Assembly (NCBI GenBank): GCA_023079485.1
Contig: CM041086.1
Coordinates: 12,098,401-12,162,400, forward strand
Direction: 5' to 3'
Length of the DNA: 64,000 nt
Source: Archilochus colubris
Taxonomy: Eukaryota; Chordata; Aves; Apodiformes; Trochilidae
The notes below the pieces were generated by a model. The model was not told where the DNA came from and did no database searches. It saw nothing but the letters and a program-made list of their open reading frames with translations. A program made the translations under genes and the position numbers. Below, in pieces: positions 42,901 through 54,203 of the stretch. How positions within the stretch are numbered: position 1 is the stretch's first letter; every line of letters starts with the position of its first letter.

Positions 42901-45764
42901 TCTGTAACTGAGCAGATCACTAAGCAGTAAAAAAGATTTATAAAGTTTTATAATGGTCTTAAAAGGCAGCAATCCACTGAAAAAGAATCTCAGCTCTATC
43001 AAACTGCTTCATTTTATCCATTTAACTGTCAGCCTCCATCACCTGTTTTTGTTCATACTTCCATCCAATCTCTTTAATATACCACCAGTCTGGACTATAT
43101 CTAACACCTTCTCAGGTTATTTTCTCCTTGCTATATCCAGAATCTTCTTTTCCTTATTCCAAGTTCAGTATAGAGATTATACAAACCAACACTTGTGTAA
43201 GTTCATGCTAATATTCCTACTTAGTCATGAACCATACATCCTTGAAAGTAAACCTTTACACCATCAAATTTTGATGGTATCAGGAAATTTTGATGGCAGG
43301 AATATCATCTAGACTGTCTACTGAGAAGCACCCCCAATAAAAAGACCCAGATTTATCTTCATGTGCAACTTTGAACAACAGAACACTATAGCCCTTCATT
43401 GAAACACTTCATACCTCCCCTCCAGAGAAGAATCCACATGAGTTATTGGTGCTCTTTGTGAAGTGTTGCCTGGCTTGGATGGAGTTCTAACACAACACTG
43501 TTGCTGAGAAGTGTTTGCATGGCATCAGGCTGTTCCACTATATCTCCCTCTGCCACTCTGGTAAGCTAGAGAAGGGCAAGAAGCTGGGAGGGGACAGCTG
43601 AGTTTCCGACCTTGGGAATGTTCCATGCCATGCAACATCATGCTCAGACATAAAATGGGCAGCTACTCTTCCTGAAGTACCCACTGTTCAGAGACTGGCT
43701 GGGTGAGAGGTGGGGAGCCTTTGCACCACTTGTTTCCTGTCTGTCTCATTCCCCTTCCTCACCTTACTGAACTGTCTCAAGCCGTGGGATTTTTCCTGCT
43801 CTGCTTTGCTCTTTCATATCTCCACCACACTCCCCTGGAGGGGGCAGAGGAGAGCAACCAACCAACTGGTGAGTGCTTAGTTGCTGGCTGGGACCTACAC
43901 CCCAATGCCTGCCATCTCCATTCCCAAGAAGCACTACACAAAAAGATCACAAGCAAAACATATTAGGAAAATCATCAAGAATTTTACAGTAAACGAGTCT
44001 ATCTGGAAGTCACCAGGTGAGAAATTAAGGAATACAAATTGTACAAAGTCCAATTTCCCAAGCATAGAGACCAGAAACATTTAGGCTGTTAAACCACTAA
44101 AAATTCCAAATATATGTATCTTTTTTTTTTTTTTTACACAAAAAGCTCAACTGAACTATAGTAGCTGAAACTCATCCACTGAAGTTTGTACATATAATCA
44201 CTAAACTCCTTCCTACTCTAAAGGGCTCATCAATTTTTTAAAGGTAGCATGTTTAATATAAAGTAGCTACAACATAAATCCTAACTTTATATACTTACTG
44301 TATGGGTGCAAAGACTTCTAAATATCCTACAAGTACTTGTTCAAGTGTTAACCTAAGTATTAATCCCTCTTTACCTGGTAAGGCATATCCTCCTTTTTCT
44401 CTGGTTTTCCAAAGTACCTTAGTCTAGATTTGTGCATGACTCTCACAAGAAGTGGATGAAAGTGAACTCTGCTTCTCCAGGTCATTTCCAGCTGACTCAG
44501 AGAAGTCAACTTGGAAACTAAGGTTAAAGACAAGAAAAAAAGAGAAAGAGATAAAAAAAGTGTTCATGATTGCACGTTTAAAGTTTCCAAGAATAAAGTG
44601 CACAGACTGGGATCTCACATGTACTTTCTAAACGCTGACAACATTTAAAGTCTCATTTGTTGATACCATTCACCATGAAATCCTGTTCTGAGCTATCTGC
44701 ACGCAGCAGTTTTGTTGGTTTTCAAGTGACTGATGACACAGATGTGTTATCACATGAGCAAAACAGCGACTACGAAAGACACAGGTGTTGACCTCCGTGG
44801 GCATCACACTCGTGCAGAAGTTCTGCCTGTTCCTCCCTCCTCACCAAGCCCTCGGCACTGACCGCATCCTGGGCGGCAGCTCCTGGGTGCGCAGGCGCCG
44901 TCCCAGAGACCAAGATGAGCTTCACGCCTCAGAAAACTTCGCAAAAGCGTGCCAGCTGCCTATTTCCACTCAGTTTTGTGCGATTTAACAAGCCCTCACA
45001 GTGTAACGTCAACACATGAACTCCCAACCCATTGGCCCCGACGCCTAACGCAACCGGGTCACAGCTGAGCCCGGACCTCGGCCCAGCTGCACACCCCACG
45101 GCATCACCCGCACCTTCTTACCTCTGCGGGTGACCTCGGCCTCCCTGGGGCGGTTCCCACCCCTCACACCCCCTGCTCTAAAGCCACTCCCTCTCCTCTT
45201 ACCTTCGACGCCCACCTGCGCCTGGGGCCTGTCCGTCACCCACACGTCTCCGTAGGGATCCTCATTGTTCCAGAGCGGAAGGTAGTGCTTCTTCTCCCCG
45301 CGGAGGGGCGGCGGGCGGCGGCTGGGCGTGCTGGCGGTGGCAGTATTGGTGGCGATGCCGATGGCGGATGCTCCGAGCGGCTCCATCTCCTCCAGGCAGA
45401 GGAATCCATAGTTGAGCCGTTTCTCCTCGTACAGGTACGAGCAGCGCGTCAGGCGCAGGCGCGCGCCGGCCCGCAGGTGCGCGCGCTGCACCAGGCCGTT
45501 GAGGCGCGGGGCGAGGTGGCAGCGCTCCTGGCACGCGCCGTCCGCCAGCGTCACGTCGTAGCAGTACTGAGGGGCGGCGGCGGCGGGGCCGGTAGCGGGG
45601 GAGGACGGCGGCGGCGGCGCCTCGGCTAGGTACCGCTCCACCGCCACTACCGTGACCGGGGGTGGCTCCGCGGGGGTCACGCTCAGTTGGGAGGAGCCCC
45701 GCACTTCTTCGAAGACCCTCTGCAGCCAGGAAGCCCCGCCGCGCTCTTGGGTAGGGTCCTGCAT
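24814..45764 (-). CDS. RADX: RADX (CXorf57), complete 15-exon gene, predicted 880 aa
   Basis: RADX is an RPA1-related protein that binds single-stranded DNA at replication forks through OB folds and limits RAD51, preventing fork reversal and collapse. The human protein, as I recall, is about 855 residues. Fifteen coding exons were placed by similarity, each with an AG acceptor and a GT donor. All phases agree, for a total of 2643 nt. Residues 1-187 (exon 1) hold the N-terminal OB region. Exons 2-3 (188-299) hold the main ssDNA-binding OB fold with [10 protein letters not shown]. Exons 4-9 (300-553) hold further OB folds, exons 10-12 (554-673) a poorly conserved linker and exons 13-15 the conserved C-terminal domain. 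The only in-frame ATG is at 45764. The N-terminus is about 25-30 residues shorter than human RADX. Introns contain two LTRs (27144-27952 and 43464-43904) and A/C-rich tracts but no nested genes. Confidence 0.96.
25813..25995 (-). CDS. RADX: RADX coding exon 14
   Basis: Encodes [39 protein letters not shown] and then [14 protein letters not shown]. Human has NHEIAIDVAFLPMYCPED at this place. The acceptor aacag follows an unbroken T run. Donor gtgaga, phase 1. Confidence 0.95.
27144..27952 (+). mobile_element. Solo LTR, passerine ERVL type
   Basis: An 809-bp element runs from TGTCCTGGTTTGG to AACCCTGACA, with the TG...CA ends of a retroviral LTR. An ATTAAA polyadenylation signal lies near 27812 in the plus orientation. 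Flanks cgttc and cattc form a 5-bp target duplication with one mismatch. No internal retroviral genes or second LTR are present, so it is a solo LTR left by recombination. It lies in RADX intron 13, antisense to the gene. The family assignment is from recall of zebra finch ERVL LTRs. Confidence 0.85.
28034..28327 (-). CDS. RADX: RADX coding exon 13
   Basis: Encodes [45 protein letters not shown], then [17 protein letters not shown]. This matches the conserved C-terminal region of human RADX (YSRVYPESIPRKF). Donor gtaagt. The frame stays open past the donor into an antisense LTR, which is not part of the normal protein. Confidence 0.95.
29822..29901 (-). CDS. RADX: RADX coding exon 12 (variable linker)
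   Basis: An 80-nt exon encoding the acidic [26 protein letters not shown]. Acceptor tatag, donor gtatga. It is placed by phase continuity (entry phase 2, exit phase 1) between two better supported exons. Confidence 0.82.
29918..29940. repeat. (GT)n microsatellite
   Basis: A short alternating GT run passes into TATATGT, inside RADX intron 12 just upstream of exon 12. Confidence 0.8.
34427..34495 (-). CDS. RADX: RADX coding exon 11 (variable linker)
   Basis: A 69-nt exon encoding [22 protein letters not shown]. Acceptor ttaag and consensus donor gtaagt. It was assigned because it is the only candidate found that joins exons 10 and 12 in phase. Sequence similarity to human is weak. Confidence 0.8.
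35674..35885 (-). CDS. RADX: RADX coding exon 10 (variable linker)
   Basis: Encodes a polar, basic, probably disordered stretch ([18 protein letters not shown]...[13 protein letters not shown]) with little similarity to human. It is identified by position, by the acceptor tgcag, by the donor gtaagc and by the phase fit to exons 9 and 11. An in-frame stop follows directly if the donor is not used. Confidence 0.85.
36362..36522 (-). CDS. RADX: RADX coding exon 9
   Basis: Encodes [36 protein letters not shown] and then an acidic tail, [10 protein letters not shown]. Conservation stops at this tail, where the linker begins. Acceptor gcag, donor gtacag, codon boundary. Confidence 0.95.
37057..37224 (-). 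CDS. RADX: RADX coding exon 8
   Basis: Encodes [55 protein letters not shown]. The GQPYT, VKNFIQW and VIGGYYP motifs are conserved with human. Acceptor aaaag, donor gtataa, phase 1. Confidence 0.95.
38037..38144 (-). CDS. RADX: RADX coding exon 7
   Basis: Encodes [35 protein letters not shown], matching the human segment YFVCTQLKVV. Acceptor ccag, donor gtaact, phase 1. Confidence 0.95.
39272..39394 (-). CDS. RADX: RADX coding exon 6
   Basis: Encodes [40 protein letters not shown]. Acceptor tatag, donor gtattc, phase 1. The split Met codon restored with exon 7 confirms the junction. Confidence 0.95.
39484..39575 (-). CDS. RADX: RADX coding exon 5
   Basis: Encodes [30 protein letters not shown], the start of another OB fold. 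The acceptor is tttag. The donor, gttttt, is weak but phase-consistent. Confidence 0.93.
39724..39832 (-). CDS. RADX: RADX coding exon 4
   Basis: Encodes [35 protein letters not shown], closely matching human. Its acceptor lies just downstream of an unusual T/G-rich tract on the minus strand. Donor gtaaaa, phase 2. Confidence 0.95.
39880..40022. repeat. A/C-rich low-complexity tract (T/G-rich on the RADX strand)
   Basis: About 140 nt are almost entirely A and C with few G or T. The tract sits 50-190 nt upstream of the RADX exon 4 acceptor, so in the pre-mRNA it is a U/G-rich tract with runs of three to six G. Similar shorter tracts occur near 12480-12540, 17190-17225, 31150-31200 and 34845-34885. 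Confidence 0.75.
42142..42334 (-). CDS. RADX: RADX coding exon 3
   Basis: Encodes [51 protein letters not shown]. This is the second half of the OB fold, including the conserved aromatic WN...PEWY region. Acceptor cttcag, donor gttaag, phase 1. Confidence 0.95.
43464..43904 (+). mobile_element. Degenerate solo LTR, passerine ERVL-like
   Basis: The start, tgttgcctggcttggatgg, and the end, gcttagttgctggctggg, match the two ends of a common passerine LTR as I recall it. In between lie gctgggaggggacagctg, the distance-conserved catgctcagacataaaatgg TATA region, and a diverged polyadenylation region. Many substitutions show it is old. No internal genes. It is in RADX intron 2, antisense. Confidence 0.7.
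44375..44517 (-). CDS. RADX: RADX coding exon 2
   Basis: Encodes [39 protein letters not shown], the start of the principal ssDNA-binding OB fold with its conserved basic residues. The acceptor is cttag and the donor gtaaag, ending on a codon boundary. Confidence 0.95.
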
Positions 45765-46420
45765 GACACCTACCGCGCGGCCCCTCCTTCCCCCTACTCC
45801 CCTCCCCGCGCCGCGCTGCGCTGCCAAGGGCGAAACCCGAGCCCGTCCCGGTGCCGGGGGAGGGCGGCGGGAAACGGCGGGAGAGGCCTCGGCCTCCTGT
45901 TGTCAGGGGCTCTGCGCGCGGCGCCGCCGCCCTGGCGCGGGCGGGGCGGGGCCGGCTGCGCGCGCGCGGCGCGTCCCATTCAAAGCTCCCAACGGTCGCG
46001 GGGGGGGGGGAAGGGGCGGAGCCAGCGGAACGTGGGAGGGGGAACGGGCCGGGGGTGACGGGAGGGCGGGGGAACGGGAGGAGGAGGAGGAGGAAAGAGG
46101 GGTCAAGGGGGGGCCGCCGGTAGTGAGTAACTGCGATCTGGCTGAGGCGTTGGTCGCGGCCTCTGCTGTGCTGGCGCCGCTCCGTTTGTATAAACAGACC
46201 GGGAGGGTGAGGGTTCTGCTCCAGTACCGGCCCGTCCCCGTCTTCCTGCGGCATCAGCCCACGGTTCGGTGTCGGGGGGACCGCCCGGTGCAGCCAGCCT
46301 CCGGGAGCTTTATCCCCCTTGCCGCTCCTACTCCTGGTTCCGTTGTAGTTGAACTGAACGAGTATCGCTGTGATGCCTCGAGGCGAGCGTGTCCCCAGCT
46401 GTAGCGGAGGTGCCTCTTGA
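45200..46420. promoter_or_regulatory. RADX: CpG island and promoter region of RADX
   Basis: A dense CpG, GC-rich block covers RADX exon 1 and about 600 bp upstream of the ATG. It includes a G-run near 46001-46010, a GAG repeat near 46080-46095 and Sp1-like GGGCGG boxes. Long open frames on both strands (for example 427 codons on the minus strand at 45262-46545) are GC artefacts. A divergent transcript to the right is possible but nothing in the sequence shows one. Confidence 0.8.
45203..45764 (-). CDS. RADX: RADX coding exon 1
   Basis: Starts [10 protein letters not shown] and includes [40 protein letters not shown] and [17 protein letters not shown], matching human RADX throughout. The frame is open upstream to a TTG at 45827 but has no other ATG. 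Proline- and alanine-rich stretches ([17 protein letters not shown]) are an avian expansion. The donor is gtaaga, phase 1. The end coordinate was set by frame and could be off by one base. Confidence 0.95.
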
Positions 46421-49400
46421 CAGCTCCTGAAATTGTATTTACCTTCCTCACAGTGCAGAGTGTTGGTAATCATCATCATCCTCGCACTGAAAAAGTCCCC
46501 TGGGTCTTTTCCTTTGGTTTCCAACAGCAATGGTTTAGTTTTCATCTATAAGAAGAAATTTCTAGTGGCCCATATGTACAGGACCTTACTTTTTGATTTT
46601 ATTATTCTTATCCCACTGCTATCACCAAGATCATTCTGTTCTTGATGACACCAGGATCACTTACAGTATTAAACTGGTGGGGATTAAGACCTTTGTATTT
46701 AATACTTGATTAACACTCATCACTAAATGTATTTTCTGTCAGAGGAAACATTAGGCTATAAAGCAGCAGGACAGAATGAGGACAAGAGGGGTAAAGATAA
46801 AAGGGCAGGAAAACGAAAAAAAGAAGCAGTTTCCGGTATTTCTAGTACAGAAGACCAAAATGGGGGTGCTTTTTTTTTTTTCCCCTAGTAAACACATGGT
46901 CTGTTGTGTGGATGGATAAAATGGTGGTTTTAATTAGAAAAAAACCAAACAAAAACCATGACCAAAATGTTATTTATTAGTGCTAAGTTACTGTAGTTTC
47001 AGTCATGAAAACTCTGAAGCTATAGCTTTTGTGGAGTGATAATGGTCCAATAATGCAGTTAATAGTTTATCATTTGGGGTACACTTGTATGCACTGCAGT
47101 TTCAGATACAAGGTAGTTCCCTCTCTTAGGAACGTGTACCTGTTACCTTCTTTCTCTCCAGCAGAGGTCTAGCTAATATACCCTTTTCAAATCTGGAACA
47201 GGGTGAATCTCTTGCTGATAGCATGTCAGCTGCATGTTTGAATGACTGGTTATGTCTGTGAGTGCCTCTAGGAGTGATTTCCTGGCTGTACCTGAGCAGT
47301 GGGAGGGATGTGATTACAACTGGAAGTTCAGAACCACTTGGAGATTCAGTAACAATTGGTGATGAGCCATCAGCAGAGGGGCTGTATCAGCATCACAACA
47401 ACCACAGGCTCACTCTGTTAAATTGCAGCTGTTCCAGATGGCCATGTTAGAAAATCACTGAAGTCTGTAATTTTTCACACCCCTACAACTAAGCATGTTG
47501 AACTGTACAAGTGTCAAACTCTGGTGAATCAACAGGCTCAAATTCTTAGACATAATTTGCAGCCAAGTATCTTAGGTTTTATGTGCAACAAATCTTAAGG
47601 AAAACAGGAGTTAGTGAGGAACAGGCAGTGCTGAATGGGAGGGCATTATTACATTTGTTGGAGGAATGAAAGATGCAAAAGGATAAAAGGTGATGTTCTA
47701 GATAGGCTATTGTAAAAGAGCATGAAGCTTACTGTAAAGCACAGCTATTCACCACAAAGTGTTTCAAGGACAAAAATGGAAAAGTCCTTCTAATACAGTT
47801 CACCAGGATCTCCTAGGTGCTTTTGTTAAATCTACCTAAAAAATAACAAAGTGATTAATAGTAAAGTAACATTTCATATGAGTACCCTGCAGACATCTTC
47901 TTGCCCTTTAATCAGCTCTGCACACTTTGAAGAGCAATTTAAGGAAGTGGTGGGCTATCATCACAAAGAAGTCTTACACTTTTTAAAGTGGAACCTTGAT
48001 TTCTTGCTTTTACTATTCTTTATTCCTCATTGTGAGGGTTGTAAAGCACTGGCACAGGCTGCCCAGGGAAGCTTTGGCTGTCCCATCCCTGGTGGTGTTG
48101 AGGGCCAGGTCAGTTGGGTCTTGGAGCAACCTGGTATAGTGGGAGATGTCCCTGCCTATGGCAGTGGTGTTGAAACCAGATGATCTTTAGTGTCCCTTCC
48201 AAAACTGTTCTGGGATTGTGCAGGTTTTAGAATCTGTAAAAAACTTTCATATAGATTTCAGGCTTGCTCATGTTTCATTTAACTTAAACCCAGCTGTGTA
48301 AACATGGAACTGAATTTGTAATCTAGCTTTTATGATAGTCTTTGGAGAAATGGTTTCATTCCAGAGCAATTTGGTGCCATGAAACAAGCTACTTTTAAAT
48401 GTAAAACAGAGCTAAAATTAAAATGTGGTCTGAAGCTTTACGAGGTCATACAAAGCTATTTACAGTTTGTTTGATATACTGTGTACCTCACATTGTGTAT
48501 ATGTGTAGCTCTATCTTACTGCCTGGCTCTACTGTTTGGCCAATAGCTGTACATTAAAAAAGGTAATGTAATTTTTCTCGTTATGAGACAAAACCCACAA
48601 ATGATTGGACTGCCATAGTTTTGTTTGCAAAAGTGTGTTTTGTGGTGGTGAGATTTATCTATGCTTTTTGGTGAAACAGGTTAATAAAATTTGATCAGGG
48701 CAATTCTACTGCCAAATCACACTAAGTTTGAAGGGTTCTTAAGGTGGGGCAGTTCCTACCATGGAAAGAGTCATTCCTTCTGTCCCCTATTAATGCCTGC
48801 TAATTCATGCCTTTCCTTAAGAACCCTGCAGATTCCAGAGAAAAGGTTATCTTATGTTAGATTAAAATCCAGTGCCCTCTCACTATTGCCTTATGGCCCC
48901 AATATGCTGATTTTGTGCAGCACCTTACAGAATGTGCAGCAGAAAAAAAGATGCAGACTAAGAAATATATAGGGTGAGGAGGGGACTGAGTAAATTATGT
49001 ATGAGATTGATCCTGGCTGCTACCTTAAGAAAGGGCAAGTTGAAGACTAATCTTACCTGTTGATGTCAGAAAGCTATTTTGGAGTCCAGACTGCACCTCT
49101 TCCATGAGCTGTATGATGCTGGAACCCAGATAAGATGAATCATGATGTGGATGAATGCTCCTGGGTCTTCCAAGTGGGTTCAGTTTCTAGCACTTTGCTG
49201 TCTTCCCTTGATAGTATTTTAATTGAACAACTCAGGATGAGGAGCAGGAAAGGGTCATGAGAAAGCATGGTCCGTGGAAGACTTAGTTTTAAATAAGTTG
49301 AATTTTACTTAGTAGTCACACAAGTGAGTGCCATACTTGGGCCCAGTTTGCTTTTTATTTACTCCCATTGCCACAGAATATTCCCACATTTAAGGGCCAG

Positions 49401-52400
49401 GTGAAATGACAACTCTAGATTGCTGGCACAGCTCTGATTAGGTGGGTGTGCTGCCTACCTGCATGTCAGTCAGTGCCAGTGGGGGAGTGGTGGGGGAAGG
49501 AGGAGATTTTAGTTACTAGCCCATGCAACACTTCATCTGATATTTCTTACAGCACTTGCCATAGGGATCAAACATAGCAAATGTAATGGATAAAAATACA
49601 AATCATGTTTTAGCACTTGTCTAAACAGGTTAAATGAACCCCCAACCTAGTAATTATAGATTAGATTTGAAATTGCTTTCATTTGCTCTCATCTCTCAGC
49701 ATTTTGTCCAGTTTCACTTTGCCTACAGACTTCCATCAGGTGTCACTTGTTCAGATTTCAGTAACTGCAGTTTTCCTTTCTCTTATCACCTGTTGTGCTG
49801 GGTTTTTTTGGCTGGGCTATTGCATCTGGGCCCTGAATAGTAACTGCAGAAAAATTTCTTTTGATGACTTTGCCGTTCAGGCTGGAGCTGGAGCAGTCTG
49901 TTAGGAGTCTGGGAGACAGTCTTCTGTTTTGTAAGAGGTTATTGAGCACTTGTAAACATTGATCTCTACATTTTTACTTCAGCCAAAAATGGAGGTGGCA
50001 AACGAGCTTCTCTTTTCACAGGAATGGCAAAATATACAAAGACCAGGTTAATGACCATCTCTCAAGTTCTGGTTCCTGAAACTTTTTTTTTTTTTTTAAA
50101 GAAAAGCCTGCCAGATTGCTTATATGTCTGGGTGTTTTGTTTGAGTTTTCTGGTTTCTTTTTTTAGTAATGGAAGATGTTTGTTTCTGTCTTTTTGTAAA
50201 AACAAACAGATAAGACAAATTCTGTCCTTAGCATTTTTCCTGGAAACTGTAGAACCATCTTGGCTAAAGTTAAGGTAAAAAAACTGACTGGTAATAGTTG
50301 ATACAGAAGATGTATTTGATTTAGAAAAATCTGAGAATATTAGAAGCAAAGGCAAAAAATAGAGCCTTTAGAAGATCAGCATTTCTCACTGTACATGTTA
50401 CTAGCCTTTGGCAAGGTAACAAACATCTACAGTCAGAAAACAATGAAGGGTCACCTCAAAAGAATAAACCCTTGGATCCTCAGATCCTCACCTGCAGCTC
50501 TTTTCACATATTAGGGGTCTGGGTACAAGTTTTTTCACCCTGGCTCTAGAAAACAATACTCTTTATTTCTTGGTAAATTTTGTCAACAGAATTAATAACC
50601 CACTAATAATGCATACATCAATCACTAATAATGCATATATCAATCACTTGTTTTTGGTTTTTTTTGTGGCAGAGTCATCAGTGCAGAACTGAATTAGAAA
50701 TTAAGCAGAAAGCCAGAATTCTTCCTCTTCTCTACTTACTACAGTTATTCCTGATTTTGAAGGAGGTAAGCAAACAATAAGGAGAGAAAATCTCCAGACA
50801 GAATTGTACTAGAACTCAAGCCTGATATATTTCTTTTGTGTTAAGGAGTGAAAATCATTTGAAGTAACTAGCGTGGAATAGTCCAGATGTACAGTACTCC
50901 TGGACTTCAGAAATACCTTTTGGTGGAAAGAACAATAATAACTGGCAAAACAAAACCATCTACCCAATCAAGCAACCATGATACCTTTAAACTTACTATA
51001 CAGATCCCACTCCATACATCAGATTCTGGAACCAACATGCTCTGCTAGCTTAGAAGAGATGTAACATTGAGGAAAAACATTATTTTACAATTAAAAAAAA
51101 CCCAAAAAACTTGCTTCATGCTCTCACCCCTTCCAACTCCCAACACTGGCGTAAGTGGCAAATTTCCTCATTCCTGCTCTTACATGGTACAGTTCCAATG
51201 TGCTATCACACCTCACTTGATGCAATAAATTTTACATGCAGCAAGTGACTTTGGCTAACCCAGCATCAGGCAGATACACACACATGAGGGGCAGTTCTTT
51301 AAGTGTCATGACTGCAAGCTGCCATTGTGCTCTGGTTCTACTCCCTCATCCCACTGGGTATTTGTTTAAAGAGAGGTGGAAGCACAGAAACTGACTTGTG
51401 AAGCTCATTACAGCACACACTGCCCAGCACTGGCTGTCACCCTTACCAGCACTGTATCTGAACTCTCATACTGTCACCTCAACATCTTTATCCTCTGCAA
51501 GGAAATGTGCTGATTTTGTCTCTATAGGTAAATGTACCTGTATCAGAGGTACTGACTGGATTTGTAAAACAGTAACAAAACTTTCTATGATTCTTACAAT
51601 AGTTTATGCCAATATAATAGAATTTTACAACCACAATACTAGTTTTGATTTGCTGAGTATTTTTATTACTGTTTCAGTTGTACAAGTTCAACATCAGGGA
51701 ACAATACGTAAGTATTATGTATTACAGTACATAGCTTGTGTTGTTCCCAGCTTTTAAAGTCATGTGTCAAGGTTCAGGCTGCAGAACAGAAAATTCCTAA
51801 AATAAAAGCAGGCACATAAAATACTGTCTTGCTACAGTAATACTGCAGCCTTGTTTGGCAAATGTAACATAAGGATGCTGCATGTACCAAAGGATTATTA
51901 ACATGGATCATTTACATTCTCCTTTTCTGTCCCCATAGCATTTGTTCACATCAAAGTGACATCACTAGAAAAACACATTGCTGAGCAGTTCACTCCTTGG
52001 TTTTAATAGTGAAAAGAGTACAGCTAAAGAAACACCTCACAAAATGAAAACTGCAAGGCTGATGCACCTTCTACATAGTTAAATTCCTGTCAGGATAAAC
52101 TTGAGTCTCTAACTTTTTTTCTTCCAGCCTTTGAACTTTTGCTTTAAGCTGAACAGTTATTCAGAACACTCACATTTAGTGTTTAAATGACACTTTGATT
52201 CCAGATACTGTCCCATTTCTTTGGTTACTTTCTGTTCATTAACATCTCTTGAGCTTTTTTAATTCTTCTTCCAGCAATACACTTTTCCAGACATCCACTA
52301 CCTCCCTTTAGCTATTCCTATTTATTTTCTTCAGCTTTTCCCTCCTCTTCAGACACTTCTGCTCTCTTGTTACTCTTCTCAACATCTCCGAGCACTTCCT

Positions 52401-53887
52401 CAGCTTCAGCCATTCTGAATTTCTCTTGATAGAGAGAAAATGCTACTCCTCTTGTTGCATCCACTTGCTATTTGCAATACAACTTCTAAATCCTTTAAAA
52501 GTATTCACCTCTAGGAACTTCATTATTTCCATATTTACATATGGATGTAACCCTAGTAATTCCTATGGTCTTACAAATAAAGTGATAGGTGAAAATTCAG
52601 CCCACTGCATTGAATCACAGCTGGAATAAGAAAAGAGAGCTAATAGAAGGAAACAATGAAAAATTGAAATACCAATGTATTAGGGCATATGACCACTCAA
52701 ACATTTTTTCCACCTATTGGTATGGAGCTAAACATCTTTAAGGTGACTCACTGTCACACTTTTCTGTTCCAATAGTAGTAACAGTTTTGTTCTGTTCTAA
52801 ACAAGTTATGCTTCTTTAATCTGTTGATATGGGTTGTTCTAAATTCCCGCTGTTCTCTGCTAGATTCTCTTTAACTAGGTTCCTAGTATCAAGAAAAATC
52901 TGTCCCCTACCTCTTGACACTAAAATGGGAGAGGGAAAAATTCACACACATCCCATCTAATCCAGAGGTTGCTGAGATAAGCACACTTTAAAAAATACTA
53001 CAGGGCAGCCTGGGTCACTGATTGCTTATAGCATGAGCAGTTTTGCAAGCGAGTTTTGCACACCTACTGAGTACAAAATGAAAGCTGTTCTTTCTTCACA
53101 GTCTCTTAGGCTTTTTATTTTAAATCAAAAGCAAGTAATTTTTATTTCTGATTGTCTGCAAAATATTTTTTGCCTGCAATTTAAAGTTTCATCTCTGTTC
53201 CTGTTACAGGTGTGAATTTATTTAGGTTTGGAGGGGGCTTTTTAATGAAAGTGGAACAAAACAAGCCCTGTGTTAAGAAGCACATAGAGCCAAGCCATGT
53301 TTTGCTCCTTTGCCCCAGTCCTAGTATTGGCAACAGGAAGGAATGCTATTACAAATAGACAGAGAACTTCTGTTTTCAGAAAACTTTTGTTTTTACACAG
53401 CTCTGCCTGAGCACAATACACCAGTCAGATTTTAAGTCTGCAGACAAGCTAATTATTTGTGTACAATAAGAGCCATTTTGATTATTTAACTGCATATATT
53501 TTCTTAGTATGGCCTTAGGCTTATTTTTCTGTAAGTTAAAACATTTAAAAGGAAAATACTTCATAAAAACACTGTACATTTTGAGATAATCTACTGCTCA
53601 TGAAAAGTGCTAGGTTAACAACTTCAGAAAGTGCAGTCCTCCACATAGCCAAAAAACCATAGACAGCAACAGTGTAGGCATCTCTGGTCTGCCTGCAGCA
53701 GCTGAGGTGCCAACACAGAGAAGGGGGGAAAAGGCTATTAGCCATTAGTTTAATTCTCTGCTGACATAAATGAGGGTACCAGCTCTGGAGCTGATGGTTG
53801 TGAGCTGAGCACCTGTCAGTCACAGCATGACTGCTGCCACTCATTGCACCTGACATACTGTACAAAACAACTACCAGTTTTAACAAC
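46421..53887. other. Intergenic spacer between RADX and NRK
   Basis: Mostly unremarkable AT-rich sequence with one CR1 fragment (48025-48235), a T-run at 46869-46882 and a T-rich stretch near 50082-50098. No open frame shows recognisable protein content. No serpin-like or PWWP-domain sequence was seen, although SERPINA7 and PWWP3B lie in this interval in human by my recall. Confidence 0.6.
48025..48235 (+). mobile_element. CR1 LINE 3' fragment
   Basis: The plus strand resembles the CR1 3' region. Recognisable parts are gcacaggctgcccaggga, the part reading CCCTGGTGGTGTTGAGGGCC and the tail gaaccagatgatctttag-like sequence. Short and diverged. Confidence 0.85.
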
Positions 53888-53893
53888 TTTATT
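53888..53893 (-). terminator. NRK: Candidate NRK polyadenylation signal (AATAAA)
   Basis: The plus strand reads ctttatttc, giving AATAAA on the minus strand about 1.45 kb after the NRK stop. A second AATAAA lies at 54289-54294. Which one is used cannot be told here. Confidence 0.4.
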
Positions 53894-54167
53894 TCTCCCC
53901 TTCTTACTCAACTTCAAATCATCATCCTTGAGGTAGACGACCAGATATTCCAACACACTTTCCCTGCACCTTTCAGTATCACATATTTCAAGTAAAAAAT
54001 ATCTATTTTCAAACACTGTAGGTAATAATTTCATTTTTGCCTACAGTGTCCTTCATACTGTATCATGTCTGGAATGAGCTTTTTGGATTATATTTGATGC
54101 TTTACATTTTCAAAAGCACATAAAAAGTTAGCTAAATGAGGATTGCATTAAACCATACAATTTAATC

Positions 54168-54203
54168 ATAATATATGATTATATATAGTATATATATTAT
54201 ATC
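54168..54203. repeat. AT-rich microsatellite
   Basis: Alternating A/T sequence (tatatgattatatatagtat and onward) in the presumed NRK 3' UTR. Confidence 0.8.

Noticed and set aside
45652..46404. 250-codon plus-strand frame in the same island
   Set aside because: GC-driven low-complexity translation antisense to RADX exon 1, with no recognisable domain.
45262..46545. 427-codon minus-strand frame across the RADX CpG island
   Set aside because: It is an alternative frame of RADX exon 1 extended through GC-rich promoter sequence. The arginine/proline/alanine-rich product is typical of such shadows, and the true frame matches RADX.
53545..54034. Two minus-strand frames considered as a small gene beyond NRK
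   Set aside because: They fall in the presumed NRK 3' UTR, overlap each other in different frames and match nothing I know.
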